DNA of 64,000 nt from Alkalihalobacillus trypoxylicola (GCF_001590785.1 NZ_LTAO01000009.1:405-64404); one strand, 5' to 3'. Numbered from the stretch's first letter, positions 18,656 to 27,004 are shown. Notes: generated from the sequence alone by a model not told the origin. Translations and numbers: made by a program.

Positions 18656-18757
18656 TCCTTATCTTTCAAGCATTCGCTTGATGGATTTAGCACCTGACCA
18701 AAAGGCTGGTTGCTGAGACTTCGTCGGGCCATTCCCTCCATCTCTCTCGATAAGAAA
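18656..18757 (-). promoter_or_regulatory. SAM-I riboswitch (S-box) aptamer
   Basis: The minus strand reads CTTATCGAGAGAG...GAGGGA, then GGCCCGACGAAGTCTCAGCAACC, GGTCAGGTGCTAAATCC and a closing GATAAG. P1 arms CTTATC and GATAAG pair. These are the conserved S-box elements of Bacillus methionine genes. High SAM should favour the downstream terminator (18598-18633) and lower metI-yitJ-metH expression. Confidence 0.95.
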
Positions 18758-18786
18758 CCATCTATGCATTTATGTGTATTGAAATA

Positions 18787-18815
18787 AAATTACAATAATT
18801 CGAACATTTTTGCAA
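18787..18815 (-). promoter_or_regulatory. Sigma-A promoter of the methionine operon
   Basis: On the minus strand TTGCAA (18810-18815), a 17-bp spacer and TAATTT (18787-18792) lie about 30 bp upstream of the S-box aptamer, a good position for its start site. Confidence 0.6.
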
Positions 18816-18849
18816 GTACTTTTTCATATTTCCATAAATGTACATCCAT

Positions 18850-19014
18850 TTATTTTTCAGGAGTCGCGTCTATAGTTAAGCTAGATTCATTGCCACAGAC
18901 ACATTTTTTAAAACCCGTTTCGTATTCTCCTTTTTCATTTCTTTTTCCTCTAAGAATATATTTCTCTCCACATTGTGGACAACGAATGATTACACGATAT
19001 CGAATATTGTTCAC
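18850..19014 (-). CDS. Small zinc-ribbon-like protein, unknown
   Basis: 54 residues with a GTG start and GAGGTG Shine-Dalgarno 6-9 nt upstream. The sequence has CPQCGE (residues 12-17) and a second CVCGNE (about 39-44), i.e. CxxC and CxC pairs that could bind zinc. Charged and basic in between. It lies downstream of prsW on the same strand with a 23-nt gap, so it may be in its transcript. I do not recognise a family. It is short, but ribosome site, cysteine pattern and position favour a real gene. Confidence 0.6.
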   Translation of the reverse strand: MNNIRYRVIIRCPQCGEKYILRGKRNEKGEYETGFKKCVCGNESSLTIDATPEK

Positions 19015-19037
19015 CTTGCTCACCTCAGATATAATAA

Positions 19038-19685
19038 TTAGTCGTCTAACTGACTTGCCACTTTTACTTTATGTAGCGCAAACCACCATAACAAAATCAT
19101 AAAAGGGATCATGATATAAAGGAAATAAAAATGAAATACAGAAAGAATTAAATCATACAAACTATGTAAAGCCACTGGTAATAATAATGCTAAAATCATA
19201 TATGAGCTTTTATTGTTAGGCTCTAGCTTCGATTTACCCATATAATAACCCATAATAACACCAAATAATGAATGACTTGATACTGGTAAAATAGCCCGCC
19301 CAACAGCATTTTCTAATCCATGTGCAAATAAGTAAAATATATTTTCCACGGATGCAAATCCTAATGAAATCGAAACACCAAATATAATACCATCATATCT
19401 TCTCTTAAATTCCCCATGTTGATACGCAAAAATTATTAACAAAAACCATTTGAAAAATTCCTCAAAAAAACCATAAACAATAATGGATTGAGAAATCGAA
19501 TCGGAAAAAACATCTTCTATCATAAATGCATATTGTAAAACCATTACAGGAAAAACTAACAAAGCTCCAATAAAAAAAGTTCTTAAAATGAGACCATTAA
19601 TTGTTGGAGTATACTGATTTCTTAAATAAAAATAAGCCAGAAGCGCCATACCAGGCGCAATGGCTGCTGTGAAAACCGCAAACAA
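19038..19685 (-). CDS. prsW: Intramembrane protease PrsW (glutamic-type, site-1)
   Basis: 215 residues from a TTG start (LFAVFTAAIAPG), chosen because the B. subtilis protein begins at the same point; a TTG at 19709 is possible. It is a polytopic membrane protein with about six to seven helices. Conserved motifs of the PrsW family are visible: EEFFKW, the glutamate pair near residue 68; SHSLFGVIMG; and ALHSLYD. In B. subtilis PrsW cuts the anti-sigma factor RsiW to free sigma-W. No rsiW is in this window, but an ECF sigma and anti-sigma pair is (26471-27004), and no link can be claimed. Confidence 0.92.
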   Translation of the reverse strand: MFAVFTAAIAPGMALLAYFYLRNQYTPTINGLILRTFFIGALLVFPVMVLQYAFMIEDVFSDSISQSIIVYGFFEEFFKWFLLIIFAYQHGEFKRRYDGIIFGVSISLGFASVENIFYLFAHGLENAVGRAILPVSSHSLFGVIMGYYMGKSKLEPNNKSSYMILALLLPVALHSLYDLILSVFHFYFLYIMIPFMILLWWFALHKVKVASQLDD

Positions 19686-19815
19686 ATGAGTCCCGACCTT
19701 TCTATGCAATATTCACTAAACTTGTGAAGAGAAAAGTAAGTGACGCTAAAAAAATTTAACGTTATAATGTAAAAATGTACTATTTCCATATTATCATAAT
19801 TTGAGGTGGATTTTC

Positions 19816-20784
19816 ATGAAGAAAATTTTAATTATACATACAGGCGGAACAATCAGCATGCAAGAAAATTCACAAGGAGCCGTCATTCAAAATGAATCTA
19901 ATCCATTATATTCCATAATGAATACTCTATCAACTATAGCACTTGTTGATAATGACGATTTTCTTAATCTCCCATCCCCGCATATAACGCCTGAATTAAT
20001 GCTGCAGCTCGCTAAAAGAATACAGCAGAAAGTGGCAGAAAATCATTATGAAGGCATAGTCATTACTCATGGAACAGACACGTTGGAAGAAACAGCGTAT
20101 TTACTTGATTTATACTTCGATTGGGAAATTCCTATTATTGTAACAGGTGCTATGCGTTCTAGCAATGAAATTGGCTCTGACGGACCTCATAACCTTATTT
20201 CTGCGGTTCGAACTGCTGCAACTACTGAGGCCCAAAATAAGGGAGTGCTTGTCGTATTTAATGATGAAATACATAGCGCGAAAAACGTCACTAAAACTCA
20301 TTCAAGTAATATCGCCACTTTCCAAAGCCCACAATTTGGTCCTATTGGTATGATTACAAAGCAAGAGGTTCGATTTCATCATACTTTAATTGAAAGAGAA
20401 AATTATACGATCACTAATCTCAACAAAAAAGTCATTCTTTTAAAAGCCTATGCTGGAATGACAGCTGAAATCATACAAGCACTTTCAGCAACAGAGTTAG
20501 ATGGATTTGTTTTAGAAGCTTTTGGCCAAGGAAATATCCCACCTTCTATCGTCGAGCCACTTAATCATTTATTAAAAAGAAATGTTCCTGTGATTCTAGT
20601 ATCGCGTTGCTACAGTGGCGTAGTACAGGATGTTTATGCCTATAAAGGTGGTGGAAAGCAACTTAAAGAAATGGGCGTTATTTTCACCAATGGACTAAAT
20701 GGTCAAAAAGCGAGGCTTAAGCTAATGGTTGCCTTAGAGATAACCAATAATCAAGACCAACTGCAATCCCTCTTTTTGAAATAA
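19816..20784 (+). CDS. ansA: L-asparaginase (type I)
   Basis: 322 residues from MKKILI with GAGGTGG 7 nt upstream; a TTG at 19801 is less likely. Active-site threonine motifs TGGTISM (residues 10-16) and THGTDTLEETAY (about 84-95) are both intact. The enzyme hydrolyses asparagine to aspartate and ammonia in the cytoplasm; there is no signal peptide. It is transcribed alone, divergent from prsW. A TATAAT lies about 50 nt upstream near 19761-19767, but I see no clear -35 box. In B. subtilis ansA is elsewhere with ansB, so its place here is local. Confidence 0.93.
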   Translation: MKKILIIHTGGTISMQENSQGAVIQNESNPLYSIMNTLSTIALVDNDDFLNLPSPHITPELMLQLAKRIQQKVAENHYEGIVITHGTDTLEETAYLLDLYFDWEIPIIVTGAMRSSNEIGSDGPHNLISAVRTAATTEAQNKGVLVVFNDEIHSAKNVTKTHSSNIATFQSPQFGPIGMITKQEVRFHHTLIERENYTITNLNKKVILLKAYAGMTAEIIQALSATELDGFVLEAFGQGNIPPSIVEPLNHLLKRNVPVILVSRCYSGVVQDVYAYKGGGKQLKEMGVIFTNGLNGQKARLKLMVALEITNNQDQLQSLFLK

Positions 20785-20806
20785 TGGATTAGGAAAGAGG
20801 TTGGGA

Positions 20807-20942
20807 CCTTACGTATGAATGATTCCTCATGTTAGGTGACCGGTTATTCGCTCCGCCATGACACTTCCTGTCCGGTGGGGTGAGACCGAACTAACTTTTT
20901 TTAAAAGTGGAAACTCAGCACTTTTCCGCTTTGAATCCCTAT
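20807..20942. repeat. Dispersed repeat B, copy 1
   Basis: About 130 bp sharing an extended match with 51331-51460, the most conserved parts being ATGAATGATTCC, ATGTTAGGT, GACACTTC, TCCGGTGG, and CCGAACTAACTTTTTTT. A terminal hairpin AAAAGTG...CACTTTT (20903-20925) is kept in both copies with different sequence. It lies between convergent genes ansA and bdr. Confidence 0.8.
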
Positions 20943-20971
20943 TAGAATGATATGGTGAAAATTAGCCAATC

Positions 20972-20991
20972 AAAAAAGGCTGCACCCTTTT
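20972..20991 (-). terminator. Probable intrinsic terminator of bdr
   Basis: On the minus strand AAAAGG-GTGCAG-CCTTTTTTG is a short stem with a T run, 45 bp downstream of the bdr stop. The stem is short, so the call is moderate. Confidence 0.45.
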
Positions 20992-21036
20992 AGATTTTTA
21001 AATAAAAACCACTTGGTACAACCTATTCTATCTGTA

Positions 21037-22011
21037 TTATTTTTTTTTCTCTTTTTCCTTAATATAAGAAGCTATCGGCTTTCCATGCTCGCGACCATTT
21101 TCTATAAATATCTCATTCGCATTATTCCCGGCTGCGATGACACCTGCAATAAATAAATTAGAAATATTCGTTTCCATCGTTTCATCGTGGAAATAAGGTC
21201 TTCCACTTTCTGAATCCACCGTCACTCCCATATTTTTTAGAAACTGATGATCGGGGTGGTAGCCAGTCATGGCAAAAACAAACTCTGCCTCTACTTTCTT
21301 TTGATGGCCATTAACAGAATAGATAACTTCATTTTCTGTGATTTCTTGTACATCAGCTTCAAATTCTAACATAATACGATTATTGTTAACGAGTGATTGA
21401 TATTCTGGCATAATCCATGGCTTGACACTTGATGAATAATCCTTTCCACGATATAAAGCCGTTACATGCGCACCCGCTTTTTCGAGCTCCAATGCTGCAT
21501 CAATTGCTGAGTTTTTTCCACCAATTACGACTACTTTTTTTCGGAAATAAGGATGTGCTTCTTTAAAGTAGTGAAAAACATGATTTTGCTTTTCTCCTGG
21601 TACATTTAGAAAATTTGGCGAATCATAATAGCCTGTTGCAATAATGACATAACTCGCTTGATATTCATCTTTTGATGTTTTGATATAAAAATCGCCTGAC
21701 TCTTTCTTTTCAACTGACAGTACTTGTTCAAAAGTCTGAATACGAATATTTTTTCTTTCGACAACATCACGATAATAAGATAAAGCTTGATTTCTTCTAG
21801 GCTTTCTTTCCTCTGTTACAAAAGCTACTTCACCAATTTCTAATCTTTCACTTGTACTAAAAAAAGTTTGGTGAGTTGGAAAGCGATATAATGTGTGAAC
21901 AACATTTTCCTTTTCTATAACAAGTGGTTCAAAGCCTGCATCTTGACAAGCAATTGCAGCGGCTAATCCACAAGGTCCTGCTCCTATTATAATGATTTTT
22001 TCTTTGATCAT
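21037..22011 (-). CDS. bdr: YpdA-type bacillithiol disulfide reductase
   Basis: 324 residues from MIKEKIII, placed by a GGAGTGG 4 nt upstream; a GTG at 22020 is possible. A flavin-binding Rossmann motif GAGPCGLAAA (about 9-18) is followed by an NADPH-binding GGKNSAID (about 163-170), and a third ATGYY motif near 125. These fit the YpdA single-component FAD/NADPH reductases, which in Bacillus and Staphylococcus reduce bacillithiol disulfide. Position between prsW and ypbH agrees with B. subtilis ypdA. The separate gudB gene found nearby there is not in this window. Confidence 0.9.
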   Translation of the reverse strand: MIKEKIIIIGAGPCGLAAAIACQDAGFEPLVIEKENVVHTLYRFPTHQTFFSTSERLEIGEVAFVTEERKPRRNQALSYYRDVVERKNIRIQTFEQVLSVEKKESGDFYIKTSKDEYQASYVIIATGYYDSPNFLNVPGEKQNHVFHYFKEAHPYFRKKVVVIGGKNSAIDAALELEKAGAHVTALYRGKDYSSSVKPWIMPEYQSLVNNNRIMLEFEADVQEITENEVIYSVNGHQKKVEAEFVFAMTGYHPDHQFLKNMGVTVDSESGRPYFHDETMETNISNLFIAGVIAAGNNANEIFIENGREHGKPIASYIKEKEKKK

Positions 22012-22042
22012 TTTTGCCACTCCATTTCGCCCATTACATTCT

Positions 22043-22957
22043 TTATTTTTTCCTGGAAAGATTAATTAGTTCTTCTATCATATCATCATAGGATAACCCT
22101 ATTTCATGAGCAGCATCAGGATATAGGCTTGTTGGCGTCATACCAGGTAACGTATTAACCTCTAAAATAACCGGCTCTCCCTCTTTGGGCACAATAAAAT
22201 CTACTCTAGAGTAAATATCACAGCTCAGAGAACGGTGCGCGATTACGGCGTGATTTTGGACATAAGCTAGCTGTTCTTTTGAAATCGATGCAGGAATAAT
22301 ATGTTCACTCATCCCCGTCGAATATTTAGCTTCATAGTCATAAAAATCATTTTTCGATATAATTTCAACAACAGGTAATGCTTTCTCTTTTCCTTGATTA
22401 CCCATAACAGCGACCGTTACCTCTTTACCACTAATAAACTCTTCTACTAATACAGTTTGGTCCCATTGAAATGCTTTTTCAATACCTTCTTTTAATTCGT
22501 CGTCGTTCTGTGCAATGGTAATCCCAATAGTAGAGCCTTCTTGGTTCGGTTTAACCACAACCGGGAAGGAAAAAGAATGTTCAAATGAATTCTTATTATA
22601 TGATCTTTTATATACCACTAAGTCTTTAGCTATTCTAGTACCTGCTTGCTCAAAAAATAGCTTGGCTTTTGCTTTATCGATAGCTAGTGCTGAGCCTAGT
22701 ACTCCAGAACCTACATAAGGAATTTCTAGCATGTCTAACAATGCTTGTACTTTTCCATCCTCGCCAAAACGACCGTGTAAGCCAATATAAACCATATCAA
22801 CTTGAAGATTCATCACTTCATCGAGTTTTTCTGGTGAAAAATCAATTCCAACTACATCATGACCTTTATTTTTCAACGCTTGTATAATCCCTTTTCCAGA
22901 CGAAATCGATACCTCTCTTTCGGCTGATACTCCCCCATATAAAACGGCTATTTTCAT
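22043..22957 (-). CDS. ddl: D-alanine--D-alanine ligase
   Basis: 304 residues, the shorter DdlB-like length. The N-terminus MKIAVLYGGVSAEREVSISSG is the family signature, ATP-grasp residues appear in KPNQEGSTIGIT (about 139-150), and the ligase C-terminal motif EVNTLPGMTPTSLYP is near residues 268-282. It makes D-Ala-D-Ala for peptidoglycan precursors in the cytoplasm. GGAGTGG lies about 6 nt before the ATG. In B. subtilis ddl lies beside murF elsewhere, so this is another local placement between bdr and mecB. A 31-nt gap to bdr suggests shared transcription. Confidence 0.95.
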   Translation of the reverse strand: MKIAVLYGGVSAEREVSISSGKGIIQALKNKGHDVVGIDFSPEKLDEVMNLQVDMVYIGLHGRFGEDGKVQALLDMLEIPYVGSGVLGSALAIDKAKAKLFFEQAGTRIAKDLVVYKRSYNKNSFEHSFSFPVVVKPNQEGSTIGITIAQNDDELKEGIEKAFQWDQTVLVEEFISGKEVTVAVMGNQGKEKALPVVEIISKNDFYDYEAKYSTGMSEHIIPASISKEQLAYVQNHAVIAHRSLSCDIYSRVDFIVPKEGEPVILEVNTLPGMTPTSLYPDAAHEIGLSYDDMIEELINLSRKK

Positions 22958-23111
22958 ACGTTACCACTCCTAAATATATGTATCTCTATTCTATTCTGAT
23001 AAACAAACTTGGTTGCTAGTCTTTAATATTGTAACATATTCTAATCATTATCTTCCTGTTCAACGAATGTTTTAAAGTGATCGATTCCATACATTTCCGA
23101 CTTTTTTTTAC

Positions 23112-23145
23112 AAAATAAAACTTGATGACGAAGTGGCCATCAAGT
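23112..23145 (-). terminator. Intrinsic terminator downstream of mecB
   Basis: ACTTGATG (23120-23127) and CATCAAGT (23138-23145) form a perfect 8-bp stem; on the minus strand TTTATTTTG follows. It directly follows the mecB stop at 23148. Confidence 0.75.
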
Positions 23146-23147
23146 GC

Positions 23148-23747
23148 TCATTTTCTTATAAAGTGCTGATGTAATTGTTCAATTGAATTTTCTTCTATAA
23201 TAGTCGTTCCATATTCTTTAATTCGATGAATGGAGGCCGTCGCTGAACTGCCATATTCTGACAGAAGGGCAATGAATGCATCTTCTTCTAAAGGTTCGAA
23301 GTCGAACTCTTCAAAGTTAAGAAAGTAGCGATTCTCATAGGAAAATAACGCACCGCCAATGACACCATATGAATAGAGACGTTCGACTAGTCCTAAAATA
23401 TCTTCAAAATCCTTATATTCATAAAGAATATCTTCATATTCATCTAGCGTAACCTGCATTTCTATATATCCCTCTTCAAAAGCATCTAAATCAAAATCTT
23501 CATCAATATCGCCTTTTGTCACAATAATAACCATACCTTGTGCTGGCATTGCAAATACTTCTACAGCAATCGGACCATCAATTTTAAAGCCTAATTCATC
23601 ATCGGCTTCAATCATCATATCTCGAAATAAGTCATGTACTTTAGGAACATCCTGCCATAAATCTTCTTTAGTAATTCCTCTTTCATTCATATCATCAAAA
23701 GTTAAAAAAGCTTTAAACTTATTTATATCTAAACGTTCGAGTCGCAC
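23148..23747 (-). CDS. mecB: MecA-family adaptor protein (MecB/YpbH)
   Basis: 199 residues, soluble and very acidic. The N-terminal domain (about 1-75) starts MRLERLDINKFKAFLTFDDM and the C-terminal ClpC-binding domain (about 105-199) includes YGVIGGALFSYENRYFL. MecA proteins deliver targets to the ClpCP protease; ypbH is the paralogue of mecA in B. subtilis and lies at this position next to ypbG. I cannot tell from sequence alone whether this is the functional MecA or the paralogue, and synteny favours the paralogue. A purine-rich GGAGGGG lies upstream. Own terminator downstream. Confidence 0.9.
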   Translation of the reverse strand: MRLERLDINKFKAFLTFDDMNERGITKEDLWQDVPKVHDLFRDMMIEADDELGFKIDGPIAVEVFAMPAQGMVIIVTKGDIDEDFDLDAFEEGYIEMQVTLDEYEDILYEYKDFEDILGLVERLYSYGVIGGALFSYENRYFLNFEEFDFEPLEEDAFIALLSEYGSSATASIHRIKEYGTTIIEENSIEQLHQHFIRK

Positions 23748-23857
23748 TCATGCCCCTCCTTTTGTACAAGCAATCATCACCATACATAAAATTCCTCTTA
23801 TCATACGGTATGTGAGACTATTTAAGAAGGTTCTACATCATTAGCCTTAGGACAAAC

Positions 23858-24766
23858 TTATTTATTTAATATTAATGCTTTCATCCAATTCTCCGTGTCT
23901 CGTTTGTTATGTCTAATCAATTGTACATTTTTTAATAAACCTTCAGGTTGCTTGGACAACCTAATATTACTAGTAACAACAGCGATCGTAATTCCACTTA
24001 AAACCTGCAATTGTCTAACTAGTGTTAATGATTTCTTATTTATAATCTGAGACCCTAAAGACATTATAAGAACACTCGCTTCTGTTTCTTTAATCAGTAA
24101 TTCTACATCTCGAACTGAATATCCTGCCTCCACAACTACCACCTCAAATTGGTGTTTCCTCAAATGAAGAAAAATAGCTGATAAGTGTAATTCATCGATG
24201 TATTCTTCATTACAAATAACAAGCACCTTTGGAAATGGCGTTTGAATTAAAAAAAGATTAGAAACTTGGTGTATCTTTCTCGAGAAAAAGCTTAATACAA
24301 ATTCTTTTTGAACTTTATGGCTATTTTCCCCCATTAACTTTAAATTAATCAATTCTTCTAGTTTAGAAAAATAAGTCCATCTAAAGTCATCGTCAATAAA
24401 ATGATGAAGAAACGGCTGAAAGATACGTTCAGCAGTATGAATTCGAAATCTCATTAACTCGTTCATTGTTTCATGAAGCATCGTTTGCACAGAAGAAAAT
24501 TCATCTGCTATTTTTGGATTATAAAGTGATGTTTGATGTTCATTTCCTAATAATTCAATTGCTTGTCCGATCGTTATCCCCACATCAAGCTGATTTTGTA
24601 TCCACTTCATCTGCTCAACATCTAAATCGGAATACAAGCGGTGCCCCAAGCTATTTCGCTGAGGTTTTAGGAAGGAATATCGCCTCTCCCAAGCTCTTAT
24701 GGTACCTGGCTGAATCCCGACCATTTTGGAAAAAGCTTTCATATTATATTTACCTTTTTCATTCAT
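23858..24766 (-). CDS. MerR-type regulator with a B12-binding-like C-terminal domain
   Basis: 302 residues from MNEKGKYNM, with AAAGGTGAG 7 nt upstream; a GTG at 24778 is possible. The N-terminal MerR helix-turn-helix (about 8-75) shows PGTIRAWERRYSFLKPQRNSLGHRLYS, the WERRY signature of the CarA/LitR branch. A central helical region (about 90-170) and a flavodoxin-like domain (about 175-300, with DELHLSAIFLHLRKHQFEV) resemble the AdoCbl modules of CarH photoregulators. A histidine sits near the cobalt-ligand position (ELH), but the usual W...EH helix motif and DxHxxG form are not seen. DNA binding is likely; cobalamin binding is doubtful. It lies between mecB and ypbG, where B. subtilis has no such gene. 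Confidence 0.75.
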   Translation of the reverse strand: MNEKGKYNMKAFSKMVGIQPGTIRAWERRYSFLKPQRNSLGHRLYSDLDVEQMKWIQNQLDVGITIGQAIELLGNEHQTSLYNPKIADEFSSVQTMLHETMNELMRFRIHTAERIFQPFLHHFIDDDFRWTYFSKLEELINLKLMGENSHKVQKEFVLSFFSRKIHQVSNLFLIQTPFPKVLVICNEEYIDELHLSAIFLHLRKHQFEVVVVEAGYSVRDVELLIKETEASVLIMSLGSQIINKKSLTLVRQLQVLSGITIAVVTSNIRLSKQPEGLLKNVQLIRHNKRDTENWMKALILNK

Positions 24767-24820
24767 TGAATTTCTCACCTTTCAACTACAAAAACAAAAA
24801 AAAAACTTCTATCACCCATC

Positions 24821-25582
24821 TTATTTTTTATTAATCTCAATTAAATGAGTTTCACTTGGTGCACCTAACCGTAAAGGTACTAAAGTTGTTCCATAACCAT
24901 TACTAACTAAACTCGCAAACTGTTGTTTCCATTTTAAGCTGCCTCTTTCTTCTAAACCGAAGTTACCTAAGCGAATTTGACCACCATGTGTGTGCCCAGC
25001 CAAAAGCAGAGAAAAAGGATGATTTAATGGTAAGTAATCTTCTACATTAGGGTAATGGCTAATTAAAAGTACAAAATCATCCTGTTTTATCTCTTTATAA
25101 AAAGAATAATAATCAATGGGGTACTGCAGTTCATTCACACCCACTAACGAAATAAACTGGTTTTTTACCATAATCCTTGAAACTTGATTATCTAAAATAG
25201 TGATCCAATATTTGTTAAAAAGCTTTACAAGTAAATGTGTATTAACCTCAAGATCGTTATTTCCCCATACAAAATATATTTGATTACAAAGAGCTTTTAG
25301 TCTTTTTATATTTTCCTCGGTTCGATGTAAAGGTACTCCTTTTTCAGTAAAATCACCACCGATGATGATCAGATCACATGTTCCGACAGATTGAAGCATC
25401 TCCTCAGAAATACATCTAGCGTGAACATCTGATATAAAATAAATAGTGAAACCATTTGAATGCTTTGAGATTTTCTGAAAAGATAATTCGTGTGTTAGAA
25501 CAGAATTTCTTTTAGCCTCAAATGCCATATAGCCTAAACCTACTAATCCAATTCCCATTAACGTACCTAACCATCTTTTCAA
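24821..25582 (-). CDS. ypbG: Metallophosphoesterase YpbG
   Basis: 253 residues from a TTG (LKRWLGTLMG) with CGGAGG 9 nt upstream; an upstream TTG at 25621 overlaps the terminator stem. A single N-terminal membrane segment (about 4-22) anchors a calcineurin-like catalytic domain with DVHAR, GGDFTE, GNND and GHTHGGQ, the metal-binding motifs in order. These match YpbG-type integral-membrane phosphoesterases, whose substrate is not known. The domain is intact. An intrinsic terminator lies immediately upstream (25620-25655), so transcription starts anew here. Syntenic with B. subtilis ypbG. Confidence 0.85.
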   Translation of the reverse strand: MKRWLGTLMGIGLVGLGYMAFEAKRNSVLTHELSFQKISKHSNGFTIYFISDVHARCISEEMLQSVGTCDLIIIGGDFTEKGVPLHRTEENIKRLKALCNQIYFVWGNNDLEVNTHLLVKLFNKYWITILDNQVSRIMVKNQFISLVGVNELQYPIDYYSFYKEIKQDDFVLLISHYPNVEDYLPLNHPFSLLLAGHTHGGQIRLGNFGLEERGSLKWKQQFASLVSNGYGTTLVPLRLGAPSETHLIEINKK

Positions 25583-25619
25583 TGAGTGTTTCCTCCGTTT
25601 TTTAGCAATTAGCTCAAAC

Positions 25620-25655
25620 AAAGCCTAGCTTAATTTTTACACTAAACTAGGCTTT
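25620..25655 (-). terminator. Intrinsic terminator between the anti-sigma gene and ypbG
   Basis: AAAGCCTAG (25620-25628) and CTAGGCTTT (25647-25655) form a perfect 9-bp stem; on the minus strand it closes the sigma/anti-sigma transcript about 55 bp past the stop. T run is short (TTTG), so part of the function is inferred. Confidence 0.6.
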
Positions 25656-25710
25656 ACACTATTTTCATTTATTATGACTTACGTTAAAAAAAAACACAAT
25701 TCATTAAGAC

Positions 25711-26478
25711 TTAGTTTTCCCATTTTATAGAATTTATCATTTTTGTGATCATGTCTTCACGTTCGTAAAAGTCTTGATCTCCATTAAGAACAATTGTATA
25801 TAAAAATAGTATTTCTTGATTATGTTCCTCTAAAATATAATAAATCCATTCATCACCTTCTTCAACTAACCAATCAGCTTTTTTGTGCTTTTGTAAAGGT
25901 ACATGAAATGATGATAATATTGGGTGATCTTCTTTATTGATTAATGCTTCCTGCTTTATATTATATTCCTCTGTGACGTCTCTATCCTCTGACCACTTTT
26001 CAATAATGAATAGAGGTCGATCAGATTGATAAATCGTTAGCAAGTGTTCATCAAAAGTATAAGACATTTCATTAGGTAGTGAGATTTTGAGATTCCAAGT
26101 TGGGTGATAAACCTCTTCCCATTGTCCTATATCTTCACTCATTTCTCGACTACTATTCTCTGTTGCCATTTCTAATTCAGCATCATAATTTACCACCTCA
26201 TCAGATTCTTCAAGCATCATGATTTCACCAGAGCTTTCTGCTTCTGATGACATCTCCTGTTCATTAGAAGAAATCATTTGAAAAACCAAACCGCCAGTAA
26301 TGAATAGAATAATACAAGCAGCGATTGAACCAAATTTCCAATATGATTGGGAATAGTCTTTCGATTGATTTTCCTTTTTTATCTGATTCATGATAGAAGA
26401 GGCAGTGTTTTGACTCGGAATCTTATCATATTGTTTTTTTAATGTATTTAATTTTTCTTCAATAGGATCCTTAGCCAT
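25711..26478 (-). CDS. Membrane-anchored anti-sigma factor-like protein
   Basis: 255 residues from MAKDPIEEKL, whose ATG lies inside the 3' end of the sigma gene (8-bp overlap), typical of co-translated pairs. A cytoplasmic N-terminal part (about 1-47), one membrane segment (about 50-68; FGSIAACIILFITGGLVFQM), and an external region with an acidic Glu/Ser-rich stretch (about 72-120) and a beta-rich domain (about 125-255). No zinc-binding anti-sigma HxxxCxxC is seen, so the binding domain is not the ZAS type. Called anti-sigma from gene order and topology alone. Confidence 0.65.
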   Translation of the reverse strand: MAKDPIEEKLNTLKKQYDKIPSQNTASSIMNQIKKENQSKDYSQSYWKFGSIAACIILFITGGLVFQMISSNEQEMSSEAESSGEIMMLEESDEVVNYDAELEMATENSSREMSEDIGQWEEVYHPTWNLKISLPNEMSYTFDEHLLTIYQSDRPLFIIEKWSEDRDVTEEYNIKQEALINKEDHPILSSFHVPLQKHKKADWLVEEGDEWIYYILEEHNQEILFLYTIVLNGDQDFYEREDMITKMINSIKWEN

Positions 26479-27004
26479 TATGTTCACCTACCTTTTCATA
26501 CTTTTCCTTTAGCATTTTTTTGGCTCTTAATATTCTCGATTTAATAGCCCCTTCGCTCACTCCTAAAACGCCTGCAATTTCCTTGTAATTCAAATCATGA
26601 AAATAATGTAAAATAATAGGAACTTTATATTTTGCATCTAATTGTTGAATTTTTTCATGTAAATCAAATGAGTCATGATCCATATAGGATTCTATATATG
26701 ATGTTGAGTCCTGGCTCTTTTTTAAGAGTTTAAATTTCTTAATTTGTCTTTGCTCTTGCCTGTACATATCTCTAATCACATTTAATGTTAACGAATAAAG
26801 CCATGTCGTAAATTTACCATGAGTTTGCTTTGTTATGAATCGATAAACTTTTATAAAAACCTCTTGGACAACATCATCCACCTTTTCCTGTGATACACCC
26901 ATTTGATAGCTAAACCTTTCTACAGTTTTTATATGTTTATCCATTAATAGATGAAAGGCCTCATCATCACCAGCTTTTGCCCTTTTTATCCAATCTTCCT
27001 CCAT
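26471..27004 (-). CDS. ECF-type RNA polymerase sigma factor
   Basis: 177 residues from MEEDWIKRAK, chosen because GGGGGGAAA lies directly upstream; the frame reaches 27058 without a site. Region 2 (about 20-85) has DDVVQEVFIKVYRF and the WLYSLTLNVIRD stretch; region 4 (about 115-170) has a helix-turn-helix DLNYKEIAGVLGVSEGAIKSRILRAKKMLKE. No sigma-70 region 1 or 3, so it is an ECF sigma. It probably acts with the overlapping membrane protein gene as anti-sigma. The B. subtilis counterpart at this locus is not obvious; which of SigX, SigV, SigM, SigY or YlaC it resembles most cannot be settled by eye. Confidence 0.9.
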   Translation of the reverse strand: MEEDWIKRAKAGDDEAFHLLMDKHIKTVERFSYQMGVSQEKVDDVVQEVFIKVYRFITKQTHGKFTTWLYSLTLNVIRDMYRQEQRQIKKFKLLKKSQDSTSYIESYMDHDSFDLHEKIQQLDAKYKVPIILHYFHDLNYKEIAGVLGVSEGAIKSRILRAKKMLKEKYEKVGEHNG

